Shown here: one piece after another, positions 1 to 7,572 of the stretch
Layout of the letters: each line of letters opens with the position of its first letter
Position numbering within the stretch: position 1 is the stretch's first letter
NCBI GenBank assembly: GCA_900299195.1
Contig: OMIX01000071.1
Span: forward strand, 1-64,000
Reading direction: 5' to 3'
DNA from: Deltaproteobacteria bacterium
GTDB taxonomy: Bacteria; Bdellovibrionota; FAC87; UBA2466
DNA: 64,000 bases
Translations under genes and position numbers: made by a program
The notes under the pieces: generated by a model
What the model saw: only the letters and a program-made list of their open reading frames with translations
Database searches by the model: none
Told to the model about the DNA's origin: nothing

Positions 1-402
1 AAAACCCAAGTGATCGATTCGGTCCAAGCACGGAGTATTGACTACCCTCGCCGAGATCAGTTGCTGGATGGCTTGCCTGAAGGAATCGCTGACGCTGAAG
101 GGAACTTCCTCCTAAAAATAGAGATATCCAAAGCTATCGTGTCACTTTTTGCAGGCCCTAAGATTTCAAAGCAGCCCGTACAGCTCGTGCTCCAAATTCT
201 GGAGGAAGCTATCGATAAAACCCCATCAGACGGCTATTATCACGCCTTCGTCGATGTCTCTGGGGGAACAGAGCCTAAAGTATCCGTTGAAGAAAACAAA
301 TATACGGTTCCTAGATTAACGGAGTCATCGAAATCATTCCTGACGGACGGATTATTAAAAAACCTGAGGAACGGAATCCAACAACTCGTTGATCATCTTT
401 AA
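1..402 (+). CDS. Unrecognised protein, possibly 5' truncated by the window edge
   Basis: The reading frame is open from the first base, so the true start may lie outside the window. The first usable start inside is a GTG at 10, giving 130 residues, but no good ribosome binding site can be judged there. The product is soluble-looking, mildly acidic, and has no signal peptide or membrane segment in the visible part. I recognise no domain. It is convergent with the next gene, 36 bp away, and no clear terminator hairpin lies between them. Confidence 0.5.
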   Translation, partial: KTQVIDSVQARSIDYPRRDQLLDGLPEGIADAEGNFLLKIEISKAIVSLFAGPKISKQPVQLVLQILEEAIDKTPSDGYYHAFVDVSGGTEPKVSVEENKYTVPRLTESSKSFLTDGLLKNLRNGIQQLVDHL

Positions 403-438
403 GGAATTCCAAAAGTCTCGAAGAGTTCGCCAATAGGT

Positions 439-1848
439 TCAATGACCGGACAGTTTACTCAACGCTGTTTCGCAGAGCTTATGAAATTTACCGTGGAGTT
501 CCTTCATCGAATACTTCTCGAAACCAGGATCTTCCTTTGAATCCACACGCTCTACTTTGTGCACGCGAGTAGCCTCTCCTGTAAGAAAAATCCCCGTGGG
601 TGAGTTCCATAACTCTACGCTAGTTTGCAAATTGGAAATGGTTTTTTCAGAATTTGGGTCGACCAGATAAAAGACCGAAGGATTCACTTCTGGCATTCGA
701 AACCAACCCAACCCTTTCACCCGTTCGCGTATCGAGTTAAGATCGAGCCGACTTCCGGAAACGATTCCAGGGAACAACGCTTGCGACCCTTGAAATTCGA
801 AATGGTTATCTCCTGTCTGCTTGATAAAAGATAGATTCTCAGATTTCGCATTCAACTTGAACCTGAGCTCGGGCGGAGTCACTTCAGCCAAGAAAATCTC
901 AGATGGAGCAGAAAGCTCATGTTCTCCCACTTCATCGCTGAACGTATTTTTCCAAACGCTAGGAACGCTGAAATTCAACTGGCGCCGTAAAAAGGGATTA
1001 AATAAAAGCTCTGTATCAAGCGCTTTAAGAAAATTGGCAGCGGTCACCTGCTGTTGATGCTTTTGAATCTCTCTGGTGGACATTTTTCTGATTTCATCAG
1101 GATCGATAGAATCGTAGTCATGGTAGAGAACATCGATAGGAAAAATAGATTTATCCGGCAGTCGAATGTTGACTGTTTCCATTTTAACAACAGAAGGATC
1201 TCCGCCAGTCTTACTCGGATGAACCCCATCACCGGCGTATTGCGCTACGGTTTCTAGAGCCGTGGCAGTTTTATTTCTCTTGGCAATTTGTTCTAGGACC
1301 CATTCATACGTGACTGCTGAAATTTGGTCGGGTTCCGTAGATTTGAAGCCCGCTTTTTTAAAAGCAAAGGCCTTTTTAAGGACTTGATTCCGATAAGGAA
1401 TGGCACTGTGCAATTGCGAAGTCACTTCTTTAAATTGCGGCGTTGCGAATTTAGAATTCTGGTGCAAATACTGAAAAGCATTTTTGAGGGCGAAAGCTTG
1501 AATGGCTCCTGAGATCGCATCCGTGCTAATCCCCTCATCGTATTTGAAACGCATAAAGACTTCAGACGCTACAGATTGGCTTTGGGATTTCTTGGGAAGC
1601 TTAACCTCTAAATGAATTACTGGAAAATAATAACCGTTTGGACGGTCGACTTCGACTAGCTTAAAACTGATGTTTTCAGTATGGAATCCACGTAAGAGAG
1701 CATCTAAATCCATTTGCGCAGCAGACATGACTTGGTTGATAAATTGGGTGTTTTTGATTTCATATTGAGTGGTCGGATCATCGCCCTTCAGAAAAGAAGG
1801 CATCAGAAATAATCCGATAAAAACCATCTCGTGAATCTTGAGTATCAT
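439..1848 (-). CDS. Exported protein of unknown function, 469 aa
   Basis: The first 22 residues (MILKIHEMVFIGLFLMPSFL...) form a hydrophobic segment like a signal peptide, after which the protein is hydrophilic to the end. Met8 at 1827 would serve equally well as a start and leaves the hydrophobic core intact; neither start has a strong ribosome binding site. I recognise no catalytic motif or domain. The mature part has few cysteines and no further membrane segment, so a periplasmic or secreted location is likely. The gene stands alone, with over 500 bp of apparently empty DNA upstream. Confidence 0.7.
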   Translation of the reverse strand: MILKIHEMVFIGLFLMPSFLKGDDPTTQYEIKNTQFINQVMSAAQMDLDALLRGFHTENISFKLVEVDRPNGYYFPVIHLEVKLPKKSQSQSVASEVFMRFKYDEGISTDAISGAIQAFALKNAFQYLHQNSKFATPQFKEVTSQLHSAIPYRNQVLKKAFAFKKAGFKSTEPDQISAVTYEWVLEQIAKRNKTATALETVAQYAGDGVHPSKTGGDPSVVKMETVNIRLPDKSIFPIDVLYHDYDSIDPDEIRKMSTREIQKHQQQVTAANFLKALDTELLFNPFLRRQLNFSVPSVWKNTFSDEVGEHELSAPSEIFLAEVTPPELRFKLNAKSENLSFIKQTGDNHFEFQGSQALFPGIVSGSRLDLNSIRERVKGLGWFRMPEVNPSVFYLVDPNSEKTISNLQTSVELWNSPTGIFLTGEATRVHKVERVDSKEDPGFEKYSMKELHGKFHKLCETALSKLSGH

Positions 1849-2403
1849 TGACCCCAGCCTATCTGCATCCTTTAGAGGTCAGCAGAAAGCATACCAACCA
1901 GAGCTAGCCTTAAGGGGTGATGAAGTCCTTAAAACCATTTCTTTTTATGCTGCAAGAGTTATCAAGCTGTAAAAAAGGTAGTCGTTTTAAGATCTCGCTC
2001 GTAAAGTTACTGACTTATCTCGCATTTTCGAAATTAAAGCGCAGTATTCTTTGAGAATAGGAAACACGGGGCCAGTCAGCCATTTAATCTTTGCTATCTG
2101 ACGATGAGCTTTTTCTTATCTACGGCGAGAAAGGTTCTCTTCTCACTTCAAAAGTCTGTTTTCTTTACGCTTCCTAAAGAATTTTAAAAAGGATTTGACG
2201 TAATATAAGCAAACTCCATTTTTTACTTTTTTAACCCACCGGAATTCTTTGCATTTAGGGTCGATATTATTGGGCTTTGTCATGCTCTGCGAATTTCTTT
2301 TATTCCTCTGTTGAAATTATTAGAGAATTTTTGATGGGAATTCGAAATTTAGAAAACGGGTGTAGAAGGGTTTTGAGTAAAATCAAATATCGGGAGAAAA
2401 ACG
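1849..2403. other. Intergenic stretch with no supported gene
   Basis: About 555 bp separate the exported protein from the broken HNH gene. Short open frames here have no ribosome binding site or recognisable product. The stretch is AT-rich and contains no convincing tRNA, terminator or repeat that I can see. The last 15 bases carry GGGAG, the ribosome binding site of the HNH fragment downstream. Confidence 0.5.
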
Positions 2404-3052
2404 ATGCTTCACAATTTAAAAAGCCAAGAACTTTTACAAAACTGCAAAGTCCAAGTGCAGCTTGAAAAGGCAGCCACTTCAAAAGTTTTAGATTACCTCA
2501 TCGAGATAGCCAGAAGGCGGCTCTGGATTCAAGAAGGGTATCATCAATCAATCCACACGCCAGGTCGAAAAGATTATCCGCGAGCATTTTCCTGAAAGAG
2601 CCCAACCTAAAGAGTATTTTCAAGTGGAAATAGATGAGGAACTTAGAGCTCTGCTTGAAAAGGCAATACAGATAGCTAGCGAGAAAAACAATGCCGTGTT
2701 TCTAAAGAAAATTCTTATGGCCTATGTTCGAGAGAGGCAACCGAGACACAGAGAATCGAAACACACAAGAAGAGTTCCAGTACCCACGGCGCGAGAGATC
2801 AAAAAAGAGGCGGGCTATCAGTGTGAGTACAGGTCTCCAGCAGGTATTAGGTGCTCCCAAACGGCCCATCTTGAAATTGATCACATTCGCCCTTACGCCT
2901 TGGGGGGCAGTAGTCGGGACAAAGAGAATTTACGGTGCCTCTGCAAAGCTCATAATTTATTTATGGCAGGAAAGTACTTTTCCAAGCATCCCGCCCTCAT
3001 GAAATCTGATACACTTTTTCGACAGAGACCCAAGTCACCTAAGGCGGTTTAA
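2404..3052 (+). pseudogene. HNH endonuclease gene with internal deletion and frameshift
   Basis: The first frame (from ATG 2404, ribosome binding site GGGAG) reads MLHNLKSQELLQ... to EGYH at about 2544, the usual N-terminus of the large HNH family common in Bdellovibrio. The continuation appears in another frame, where from about 2546 one reads NQSTRQVEKIIREHFPE followed without a stop by the protein beginning at 2624. That part ends in an HNH/McrA-type zinc finger: CEYRSPAGIRC, then HLEIDHIRPYALGG, then the N and H of LCKAHNLF. Family members carry a central helical section between these two parts, roughly 100 or more residues, which is missing here. An internal out-of-frame deletion is the simplest reading. 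The C-terminal frame alone (142 aa) retains a complete HNH motif and could still be made from ATG 2624, but it has no obvious ribosome binding site. Confidence 0.75.
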
Positions 3053-3480
3053 TTCAATGCACTCACTTTGCAGCTGACATCTTTGGTGTACCAGTGAGGA
3101 ACTTCAGAGCCAGACTCACTTGCCCATCCGCGCGTGTAGCCCGTGTCTTTGAAAAGCACTAGACGGATGTAGGTGCAACCATCGCCGTCGCCGTGAAACT
3201 CAATCGTCTTTTCATTAACACGAATGTCTCCGCCTTGATCATTCATTTGGGAACCCACTTCTTTATTCTTTTTTGAAAAAAGAATGGGACCTTCATTTTC
3301 ATTCGTGGCCAGATTAATCAGGGATGCTTTCGGTGTGCCAAGGTTTTCAACGCCGATTTTAAGTACGTTTACACTCTTCGGGGTCACAACAATTTTGCAC
3401 TCCAAAAGCGCTTTTTTCGGAAAAGTTGTTGCATTTAAATTTGAAACAATCAGCAGAGCTACCATTGCGAGGTATTTCAT
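3049..3480 (-). CDS. Small exported protein, unknown function
   Basis: The product is 143 aa with a clear signal peptide (MKYLAMVALLIVSNLNAT). I chose the ATG at 3480 because AAGGAA lies just upstream; an in-frame extension to 3546 would bury the signal peptide behind 22 hydrophilic residues. The mature protein contains three cysteines, the last near the C-terminus (DVSCKVSALN), a layout shared with other small exported proteins in this island. No domain is recognised. Its last four bases overlap the end of the HNH remnant on the other strand. A hairpin repeat lies about 120 bp upstream of its start. Confidence 0.7.
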   Translation of the reverse strand: MKYLAMVALLIVSNLNATTFPKKALLECKIVVTPKSVNVLKIGVENLGTPKASLINLATNENEGPILFSKKNKEVGSQMNDQGGDIRVNEKTIEFHGDGDGCTYIRLVLFKDTGYTRGWASESGSEVPHWYTKDVSCKVSALN

Positions 3481-3597
3481 TAAAAATTCCTTTTTCAAAA
3501 AGTGATACAGACGGGTACCGATATTTCTTTTTACACAACAAGTCAATGCAGTAACTTAAAATCTATTTTCGCTTTTTATCGTCGATAAGACTGCATT

Positions 3598-3626
3598 GTG
3601 GACAAAGGGCTTGTCCACAGTTTTTT
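3598..3626 (+). repeat. Hairpin repeat copy 1, terminator-like
   Basis: A perfect stem GTGGACAA/TTGTCCAC (3598-3605 and 3611-3618) encloses the loop AGGGC and is followed by AG and six T. It looks like an intrinsic terminator on the plus strand, but no plus-strand gene lies just upstream; instead it precedes the plus-strand gene at 3724 by about 100 bp. A second copy with the same loop and tail lies at 5493, with one compensating base-pair change. Homology continues about 30 bp beyond the T tract (GCAGAAACTAG here, GCAGAACCTAG there). Confidence 0.75.
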
Positions 3627-3723
3627 AAAGCAGAAACTAGCTTCTACGAAGCCAGTGTGTTACCCGCTGCCTAAAGAAAAAAGTTTCAGACACTCATGAA
3701 GAGTTAGAAATGGAGGTCATCCC

Positions 3724-4119
3724 ATGAAATCGTACCCAGTTAAATTTCAATTCGCTTTCGGCCTTATCTTTGTTGCCTTTTCCTGGGCACAAGCAGGTTT
3801 TGGAAAGGTCGAGGGTGTTGCAATAACCTGTTCCACCCAAAGCAAAGAAGGCGGTGAAGCTCATCTCTATGAAGATTCCAATGAGCCTTCCACCCTTATC
3901 TACTCCGAACACGGGTCTTACGGGTCTGGCTCGTTCGTGTACGAGAAAAAGATAAACTTAAAGCAATTCAGCCTTGGCCAATTGGGTTTTGTGAATTGCA
4001 ATTTGGCCAGGTGGGGAAACTTTAAGTTTAATCAGGCCAAATGGACTTGCACTTTCACTCAAACGCAAATGAAGGCATTAACCGATCATGGCTTTAATGT
4101 CTGTGACCGCGAAAATTAG
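3724..4119 (+). CDS. Small exported protein, unknown function
   Basis: The product is 131 aa. Residues 1 to about 25 form a signal peptide ending AWS-WAQAG. The ATG at 3724 is preceded by GGAGG at a good distance. The mature part has cysteines near the start (ITCSTQ), in the middle (VNCNLA) and at the end (WTCTF, VCDREN), compatible with disulphides in an exported protein. No family is recognised. The gene stands alone, downstream of hairpin repeat copy 1. Confidence 0.75.
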   Translation: MKSYPVKFQFAFGLIFVAFSWAQAGFGKVEGVAITCSTQSKEGGEAHLYEDSNEPSTLIYSEHGSYGSGSFVYEKKINLKQFSLGQLGFVNCNLARWGNFKFNQAKWTCTFTQTQMKALTDHGFNVCDREN

Positions 4120-4185
4120 CTAAGACGACTTGGACCCCGTGTTTTTATAACTAAGCAAGCCTCAACCCTCTAAAAGAGGTCCAAT

Positions 4186-4635
4186 TTATTTACAAGCAAC
4201 ACTGTCGTCTTGATTGAATGCAATCAAGCGAGTGGTTCCGCTAAGGAAGATGTATCCATAGGGGTTGCCACCGGGCCAAAAGGTGATTTCGGTCACTACA
4301 AGCTTTTTGACTTTGTAGTTACGTACATAGACGTCTTCGGATTCGCTGTTTTCTCTCAAGTATTTGACCGCTTGCACAGTATTTTTAAAGACTGCAGCGT
4401 TATCTTCACGTTCTTTGGCAGCTTCTTTGGCAGCGATGATAAGTTGTTGTTTGGTCAAAGTGGGAAGACTGTTCAACTCTTGATCCGTAGCGTGAGTTAA
4501 TGCCTGATCTTGACCCACCGATTTCCATGTAACATCGTCTTTGCCATCCGTAAGTCCGCATTTGGAACCCCATCGGTCCGCGGCTTGTCCATGAAGTGTC
4601 ACTAAACTAAGAGTCATCAATAACAATGCTTTCAT
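4186..4635 (-). CDS. Small exported protein, unknown function
   Basis: The product is 149 aa with a signal peptide MKALLLMTLSLVTLHGQAA and a likely cleavage after AQAA-type residues near position 19. AAGGAG lies upstream of the ATG at 4635. The mature protein contains a Lys/Glu/Ala-rich helical section (about 65-80), then a Tyr/Val-rich section, and only two cysteines: one just after the signal peptide (SKCGL) and one two residues before the end (VACK). This two-cysteine pattern suggests a single disulphide holding the ends. It is probably co-transcribed with the small gene upstream at 4662-4937, 26 bp away. Confidence 0.75.
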   Translation of the reverse strand: MKALLLMTLSLVTLHGQAADRWGSKCGLTDGKDDVTWKSVGQDQALTHATDQELNSLPTLTKQQLIIAAKEAAKEREDNAAVFKNTVQAVKYLRENSESEDVYVRNYKVKKLVVTEITFWPGGNPYGYIFLSGTTRLIAFNQDDSVACK

Positions 4636-4661
4636 AACTCAAATTCTCCTTGTGAAATAGA

Positions 4662-4937
4662 TTATAATTCTTGGCAGACTTTCAGCCCTTCGAGACCCGA
4701 CGGGGTGAGAACTAGTTCAACCTTTTTGTCCCGCTTTACAATGTAAACACGAGCTGATCGACTCAAGAAACTTTCGGCGCATCTTGTTTTTTCAATCAGC
4801 GTCTCTACCGAGTATTTACTAATTCCGATCACTTTTTCAGCTCCGAGCTTTGCTGCGACCTGGTCTTCAGTAATGAATTCAATTGCCATTGCATTGACTG
4901 ACAACGCTGCAACAACGAATGCTAAAGTTAATTTCAT
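4662..4937 (-). CDS. Small exported protein, unknown function
   Basis: The product is 91 aa starting MKLTLAFVVAALSVNAMA, a short signal peptide. I place the start at 4937 because GAAGGAG lies directly upstream; the longer open frame to 4973 adds a non-signal-like Arg/Lys-rich leader. The mature part has two cysteines, one mid-protein (TRCAES) and one two residues from the C-terminal end (VCQEL). No domain is recognised. It is the first gene of a probable two-gene transcript with 4186-4635. Confidence 0.7.
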   Translation of the reverse strand: MKLTLAFVVAALSVNAMAIEFITEDQVAAKLGAEKVIGISKYSVETLIEKTRCAESFLSRSARVYIVKRDKKVELVLTPSGLEGLKVCQEL

Positions 4938-5010
4938 TTGTTTTCTCCTTCGAAAAGTTAAGAGCCATTCCACCCTGCACCTGCAGTTTAGAACCCATTT
5001 GCTTAAAAAC

Positions 5011-5403
5011 TTACTCGGTTAACCAGCAAAAGAATTTTGTCGCAAAATAGCCTTCACCGCGTGCTTGCTCTTTCATGTACCCTTTGGATTCTCCGTCAAC
5101 GAGCCCTTTTTGCACCAGATACCAAGGGGTGTATTCGGCTCCCGAAGTCGTAAAAGCTCCATCGAAGCGGACATAATCTTTATTTGCAGGTCGCGGCTTG
5201 TAGGATTCGTCCAGTCTTCCCTTCCAAAGATCCCAAGTTGCATCATTGTCAAACTTCACAACGAGGCTTCGGGCCTTCACTGTGATTTGACGAAATTCAC
5301 CTTTGTTGTCCCCTTCGACCCCTTTGCATTTGTACTGATGAGCGAAAGAGACACTCGTTACAGCTAGGAACGTGATAGCCAAAAATAAATTTTTCATTTT
5401 CAT
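5011..5403 (-). CDS. Small exported protein, unknown function
   Basis: The product is about 130 aa, beginning MKMKNLFLAITFLAVTSVSFA, a clear signal peptide. ATG 5403 has GGAG a few bases upstream, though ATG 5397 is also possible. The mature chain starts HQYKCKG and ends FCWLTE, again with one cysteine near each end. A tryptophan- and tyrosine-rich centre suggests a small beta-rich fold, but no family is recognised. A sigma-70-like promoter candidate lies about 25-50 bp upstream. Confidence 0.75.
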   Translation of the reverse strand: MKMKNLFLAITFLAVTSVSFAHQYKCKGVEGDNKGEFRQITVKARSLVVKFDNDATWDLWKGRLDESYKPRPANKDYVRFDGAFTTSGAEYTPWYLVQKGLVDGESKGYMKEQARGEGYFATKFFCWLTE

Positions 5404-5424
5404 TTTCTCCAAAAATTTTCCTAA

Positions 5425-5462
5425 GGAATAATCATTTAGACTTACCGTGTCAATTTAAGAAT
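5425..5462 (-). promoter_or_regulatory. Candidate promoter for the exported-protein gene at 5011-5403
   Basis: Read on the minus strand, ATTCTTAAATTGACAC contains a perfect -35 hexamer TTGACA (5448-5453). A weak -10-like TATTCC lies 17 bp downstream (5425-5430). The same block with one base changed, ATTCTTAAGTTGACAC, lies in front of the unrelated minus-strand gene at 8399-9736, with TTATCC at the same spacing. The shared flank suggests a common promoter type; the -10 boxes are poor. Confidence 0.4.
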
Positions 5463-5492
5463 CGCGGGATTTCCTTGAAACAGCCTCTTTGT

Positions 5493-5520
5493 GTGGCCAA
5501 AGGGCTTGGCCACAGTTTTT
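5493..5520 (+). repeat. Hairpin repeat copy 2, terminator-like
   Basis: A perfect stem GTGGCCAA/TTGGCCAC (5493-5500 and 5506-5513) with loop AGGGC is followed by AG and five T. Relative to copy 1 at 3598, the central A-T pair of the stem is a C-G pair, a compensatory change that keeps the fold. The following 30 bp are also related to copy 1. It lies about 50 bp before the small exported gene at 5568, not after any plus-strand gene. Confidence 0.75.
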
Positions 5521-5567
5521 CGAGGCAGAACCTAGATTCATCGACGAGCCTTTGCTACCTATTTGAA

Positions 5568-5861
5568 ATGAATTCAGCATTTTTAAAACTAGCGTGGATA
5601 GGCATTGGATTGGCAAGCCTTGGCTTTTCGGCTGTGGATAGTGCCGAACCTGTTTTAGGTTCTGGTAGGATCAAGCGATCGCTATGGACCTCTGGACCCG
5701 GGTTTATTGAGCAGTGTAAGAAGCTAGCGGATCAAAACGCTGAGGAGAAATGCCATTCTCAAGTGATTCGGATTTCCGATTATTCGACGACTGAGGACAC
5801 AGGAACGTTCCCGGGGTTCACCCTGTACTCTGCGTCGGCTTATTACCTGTGCGAAGAATAA
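5568..5861 (+). CDS. Small exported protein, unknown function
   Basis: The product is 97 aa starting MNSAFLKLAWIGIGLASLGFSAVDSA, a signal peptide with probable cleavage after DSA. I prefer ATG 5568 to the longer frame from 5475, because that frame runs through the hairpin repeat and is not signal-like. The ribosome binding site is weak. The mature part has three cysteines, the last two residues from the end (YLCEE). No domain is recognised. Confidence 0.6.
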   Translation: MNSAFLKLAWIGIGLASLGFSAVDSAEPVLGSGRIKRSLWTSGPGFIEQCKKLADQNAEEKCHSQVIRISDYSTTEDTGTFPGFTLYSASAYYLCEE

Positions 5862-5900
5862 GGTTCTTCCACATTTTAAAACATTGTAAAGGAGACATTA

Positions 5901-6344
5901 ATGATGAACTTAAACAAAATGAGCACTTTGGTTTTATCTTTAATCATGGCCGGTTCTGCGTTGGGAGGTACCGTTAAAGACCATCTGACACGTGATATTC
6001 TTTGCCACGGCCAAAACAAAAGCACCCACAACGCCCTTTTCACAATAGTGGGAGATGTGAAGAACAATACCCTGTCTATCTCTCGGGGAGAAGATGATTA
6101 TGATTCACAAACCTTAAAAATTACGAATGTCATCCCGATGTTTCCTGTTTATTCGATCGACGTCACGGCGGACTACCGGCACGTAGATGGCCCCCTAGTC
6201 ATCGCTCGGCTCAATATCAGAAACGAAGCTAAAGTGATTGGGATCGAGAGCAATCACGCAACTTTGGTTATCACAACTTCTAGCGACCGCCACGCCGAAG
6301 AATACGTCGAAACCTTCCAACTGATTTGCCAATTCAAGAACTAA
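5901..6344 (+). CDS. Small exported protein, paralogue of the 7189 gene
   Basis: The product is 147 aa with signal peptide MMNLNKMSTLVLSLIMAGSALG, preceded by AAAGGAG. After the signal, HLTRDILCHGQNK and the C-terminal ICQFKN match in pattern QLQDKTLVCSGQA and TCQFIKYG in the protein at 7189-7572: a Leu-Cys-X-Gly-Gln motif near the N-terminus and Cys-Gln-Phe near the end. The two are therefore probably paralogues with an end-to-end disulphide. The rest is beta-strand-like with alternating hydrophobic residues. The function is unknown. Confidence 0.75.
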   Translation: MMNLNKMSTLVLSLIMAGSALGGTVKDHLTRDILCHGQNKSTHNALFTIVGDVKNNTLSISRGEDDYDSQTLKITNVIPMFPVYSIDVTADYRHVDGPLVIARLNIRNEAKVIGIESNHATLVITTSSDRHAEEYVETFQLICQFKN

Positions 6345-6557
6345 AGAATCAGGGGTCAGTCGACTTTCAATATTGAAAGGAACCTGACCCTTTTCTAATC
6401 TTCGGTGCCCTCTATCTTTCGACAGAAGGCACCTTTGGGTTGGTTTGGGGGGAAACTATTGAGCCTTCGGGTTAGCAACCTTCCAGCTCTGAAAACATTT
6501 AACTTCGACGCTGATAACATGCTTGCAGGGTGGAAACTAGCGCCTGCCTTGATAAAA

Positions 6558-6608
6558 TGTGGACACGTTACGGGTCCACAGAGAGGTTCTAAGAAGGATT
6601 CAAGAACA
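6558..6608 (+). repeat. Hairpin repeat copy 3
   Basis: A stem TGTGGAC/GTCCACA (6558-6564 and 6574-6580) encloses a nine-base loop containing ACGTTACGG. It is followed by a conserved tail GTTCTAAGAAGGATTCA ending in GAACAA. Copy 4 at 6944 has the same loop core (ACGTTATGG) and tail (TTCTAAGAATGCATTCA, then GAACAA). This pair forms a second subtype beside copies 1 and 2, which share the GTGG(A/C)CA stem start but have a different loop and a T tract. It lies between the convergent gene 5901-6344 and glutaredoxin. Confidence 0.65.
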
Positions 6609-6642
6609 AAGATTTGTGCGAAATGAAAATTAAATTTTTCTT

Positions 6643-6882
6643 TTAATCAACTTTGGACATCAGATCATCGAAACCGCCGATGAATTGATCGTTGATAAAA
6701 ATTTGTGGAAAAGTCATGTGCCCCGTTTTTTTCTTTAATTTAGCCATTTCCTCAAAATTACCAGTTAAGTCGATTTCGGTAAATGGAACGCCCTTTCCGT
6801 TGAAGAACTGCTTTGCGGCCGTGCAATAGGGGCAAGGAACCTTCGAATAAATGACAATGCGATCGGTGGGGCTAATTTTCAT
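6643..6882 (-). CDS. grxC: Glutaredoxin
   Basis: The product is a 79-aa single-domain glutaredoxin, a cytoplasmic glutathione-dependent dithiol/disulphide oxidoreductase. The active site CPYC is at residues 17-20. The cis-proline motif TFPQIFI and the C-terminal glutathione-contact GGFDDL follow in the usual order, and the length fits the family. There is no signal peptide, so it differs from its exported neighbours. It stands alone between hairpin repeat copies 3 and 4. The symbol grxC is by family resemblance to GrxC-type short glutaredoxins. Confidence 0.9.
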   Translation of the reverse strand: MKISPTDRIVIYSKVPCPYCTAAKQFFNGKGVPFTEIDLTGNFEEMAKLKKKTGHMTFPQIFINDQFIGGFDDLMSKVD

Positions 6883-6943
6883 GTGGCAACATTACCTGAA
6901 ACACACCCCACAAATCAACCCTTGGGCTCTTGCATTGAAAAAC

Positions 6944-6992
6944 TGTGGCCACGTTATGGGTCCACACAGCTTCTAAGAATGCATTCAGAACA
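6944..6992 (+). repeat. Hairpin repeat copy 4
   Basis: TGTGG (6944-6948) and CCACA (6962-6966) flank a loop including ACGTTATGG. The tail TTCTAAGAATGCATTCA and GAACAA is shared with copy 3 about 390 bp away. The stem is weaker than in the other copies because the middle pair is mismatched. It lies in the divergent gap between glutaredoxin and the small secreted genes starting near 7113. Confidence 0.6.
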
Positions 6993-7112
6993 ATCAGTTA
7001 CGTGAAACGATCATCGATTAAAGTTTTGATTTGCTTGCCGCTAAAACTTTCGTCAGTTGCGCCGAAAATCGAAGCGTGCTAGTCCACGGCACATAATTCC
7101 AGAGGAGATCTT

Positions 7113-7196
7113 ATGAAATCAAAATTGTTAGTGAGTTTAATGCAAGTTACCTCCACTGTGTTCAAGCTGCCCATGAGGAGCAAATCCAATGAATAA
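7113..7196 (+). pseudogene. Remnant of a small secreted-protein gene
   Basis: An ATG at 7113 with an excellent ribosome binding site (AGAGGAGAT) opens a 27-codon frame beginning MKSKLLVSLM, like the start of a signal peptide. After about ten codons the signal-like reading continues in another frame (SYLHCVQAAHEEQIQ, then stop), which would supply the expected AQAA-like cleavage region. It looks like a frameshifted and shortened copy of the secreted genes around it. It overlaps the start of the next gene, so it could alternatively act as a translated leader. Confidence 0.35.
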
Positions 7197-7572
7197 AATC
7201 GTTTTTCTCTTAGGACTGTTATCGTTGCCGCTTTTCGCCGGTCAAGCTATCGATAAACAATTACAGGACAAGACTTTGGTTTGTTCAGGACAAGCTCAGT
7301 ATGTCCCCATCAAACTGAATTTGAATTTTGGATTTACAGAGCGAAAAGATGGCTACCTTGGCTCCCAGGAAAAAGACGAGACTTTAACACTCATCTGGTC
7401 TTCCACTCAGTGTGAAGATGAAATGGCCTTACATCTTCAAACAAATGATTTGGAGAAGCTTCTTCAGGGGACAAAGAATGCATTGTCCGCTACCTTTGTA
7501 CATAACGAACCGGATTTAGATTTAAGAATGGGCGTAACCTGCCAATTCATTAAATATGGAGGTGTGTTTTGA
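7189..7572 (+). CDS. Small exported protein, paralogue of the 5901 gene
   Basis: The product is 127 aa with signal peptide MNKIVFLLGLLSLPLFA, and GAGGAG precedes the ATG. The mature part has LVCSGQA near its start and TCQFIKYG at its end, matching the pattern of the protein at 5901-6344; one additional cysteine sits mid-chain (TQCEDE). It is translationally coupled to the next gene, as the stop TGA overlaps the following ATG (ATGA-type overlap at 7570-7574). The function is unknown. Confidence 0.75.
   Translation: MNKIVFLLGLLSLPLFAGQAIDKQLQDKTLVCSGQAQYVPIKLNLNFGFTERKDGYLGSQEKDETLTLIWSSTQCEDEMALHLQTNDLEKLLQGTKNALSATFVHNEPDLDLRMGVTCQFIKYGGVF

Noticed and set aside
6405-6626. 73-codon plus-strand open frame
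   Set aside because: It runs through hairpin repeat copy 3, has no ribosome binding site, no signal peptide unlike its neighbours, and a composition unlike a real protein.
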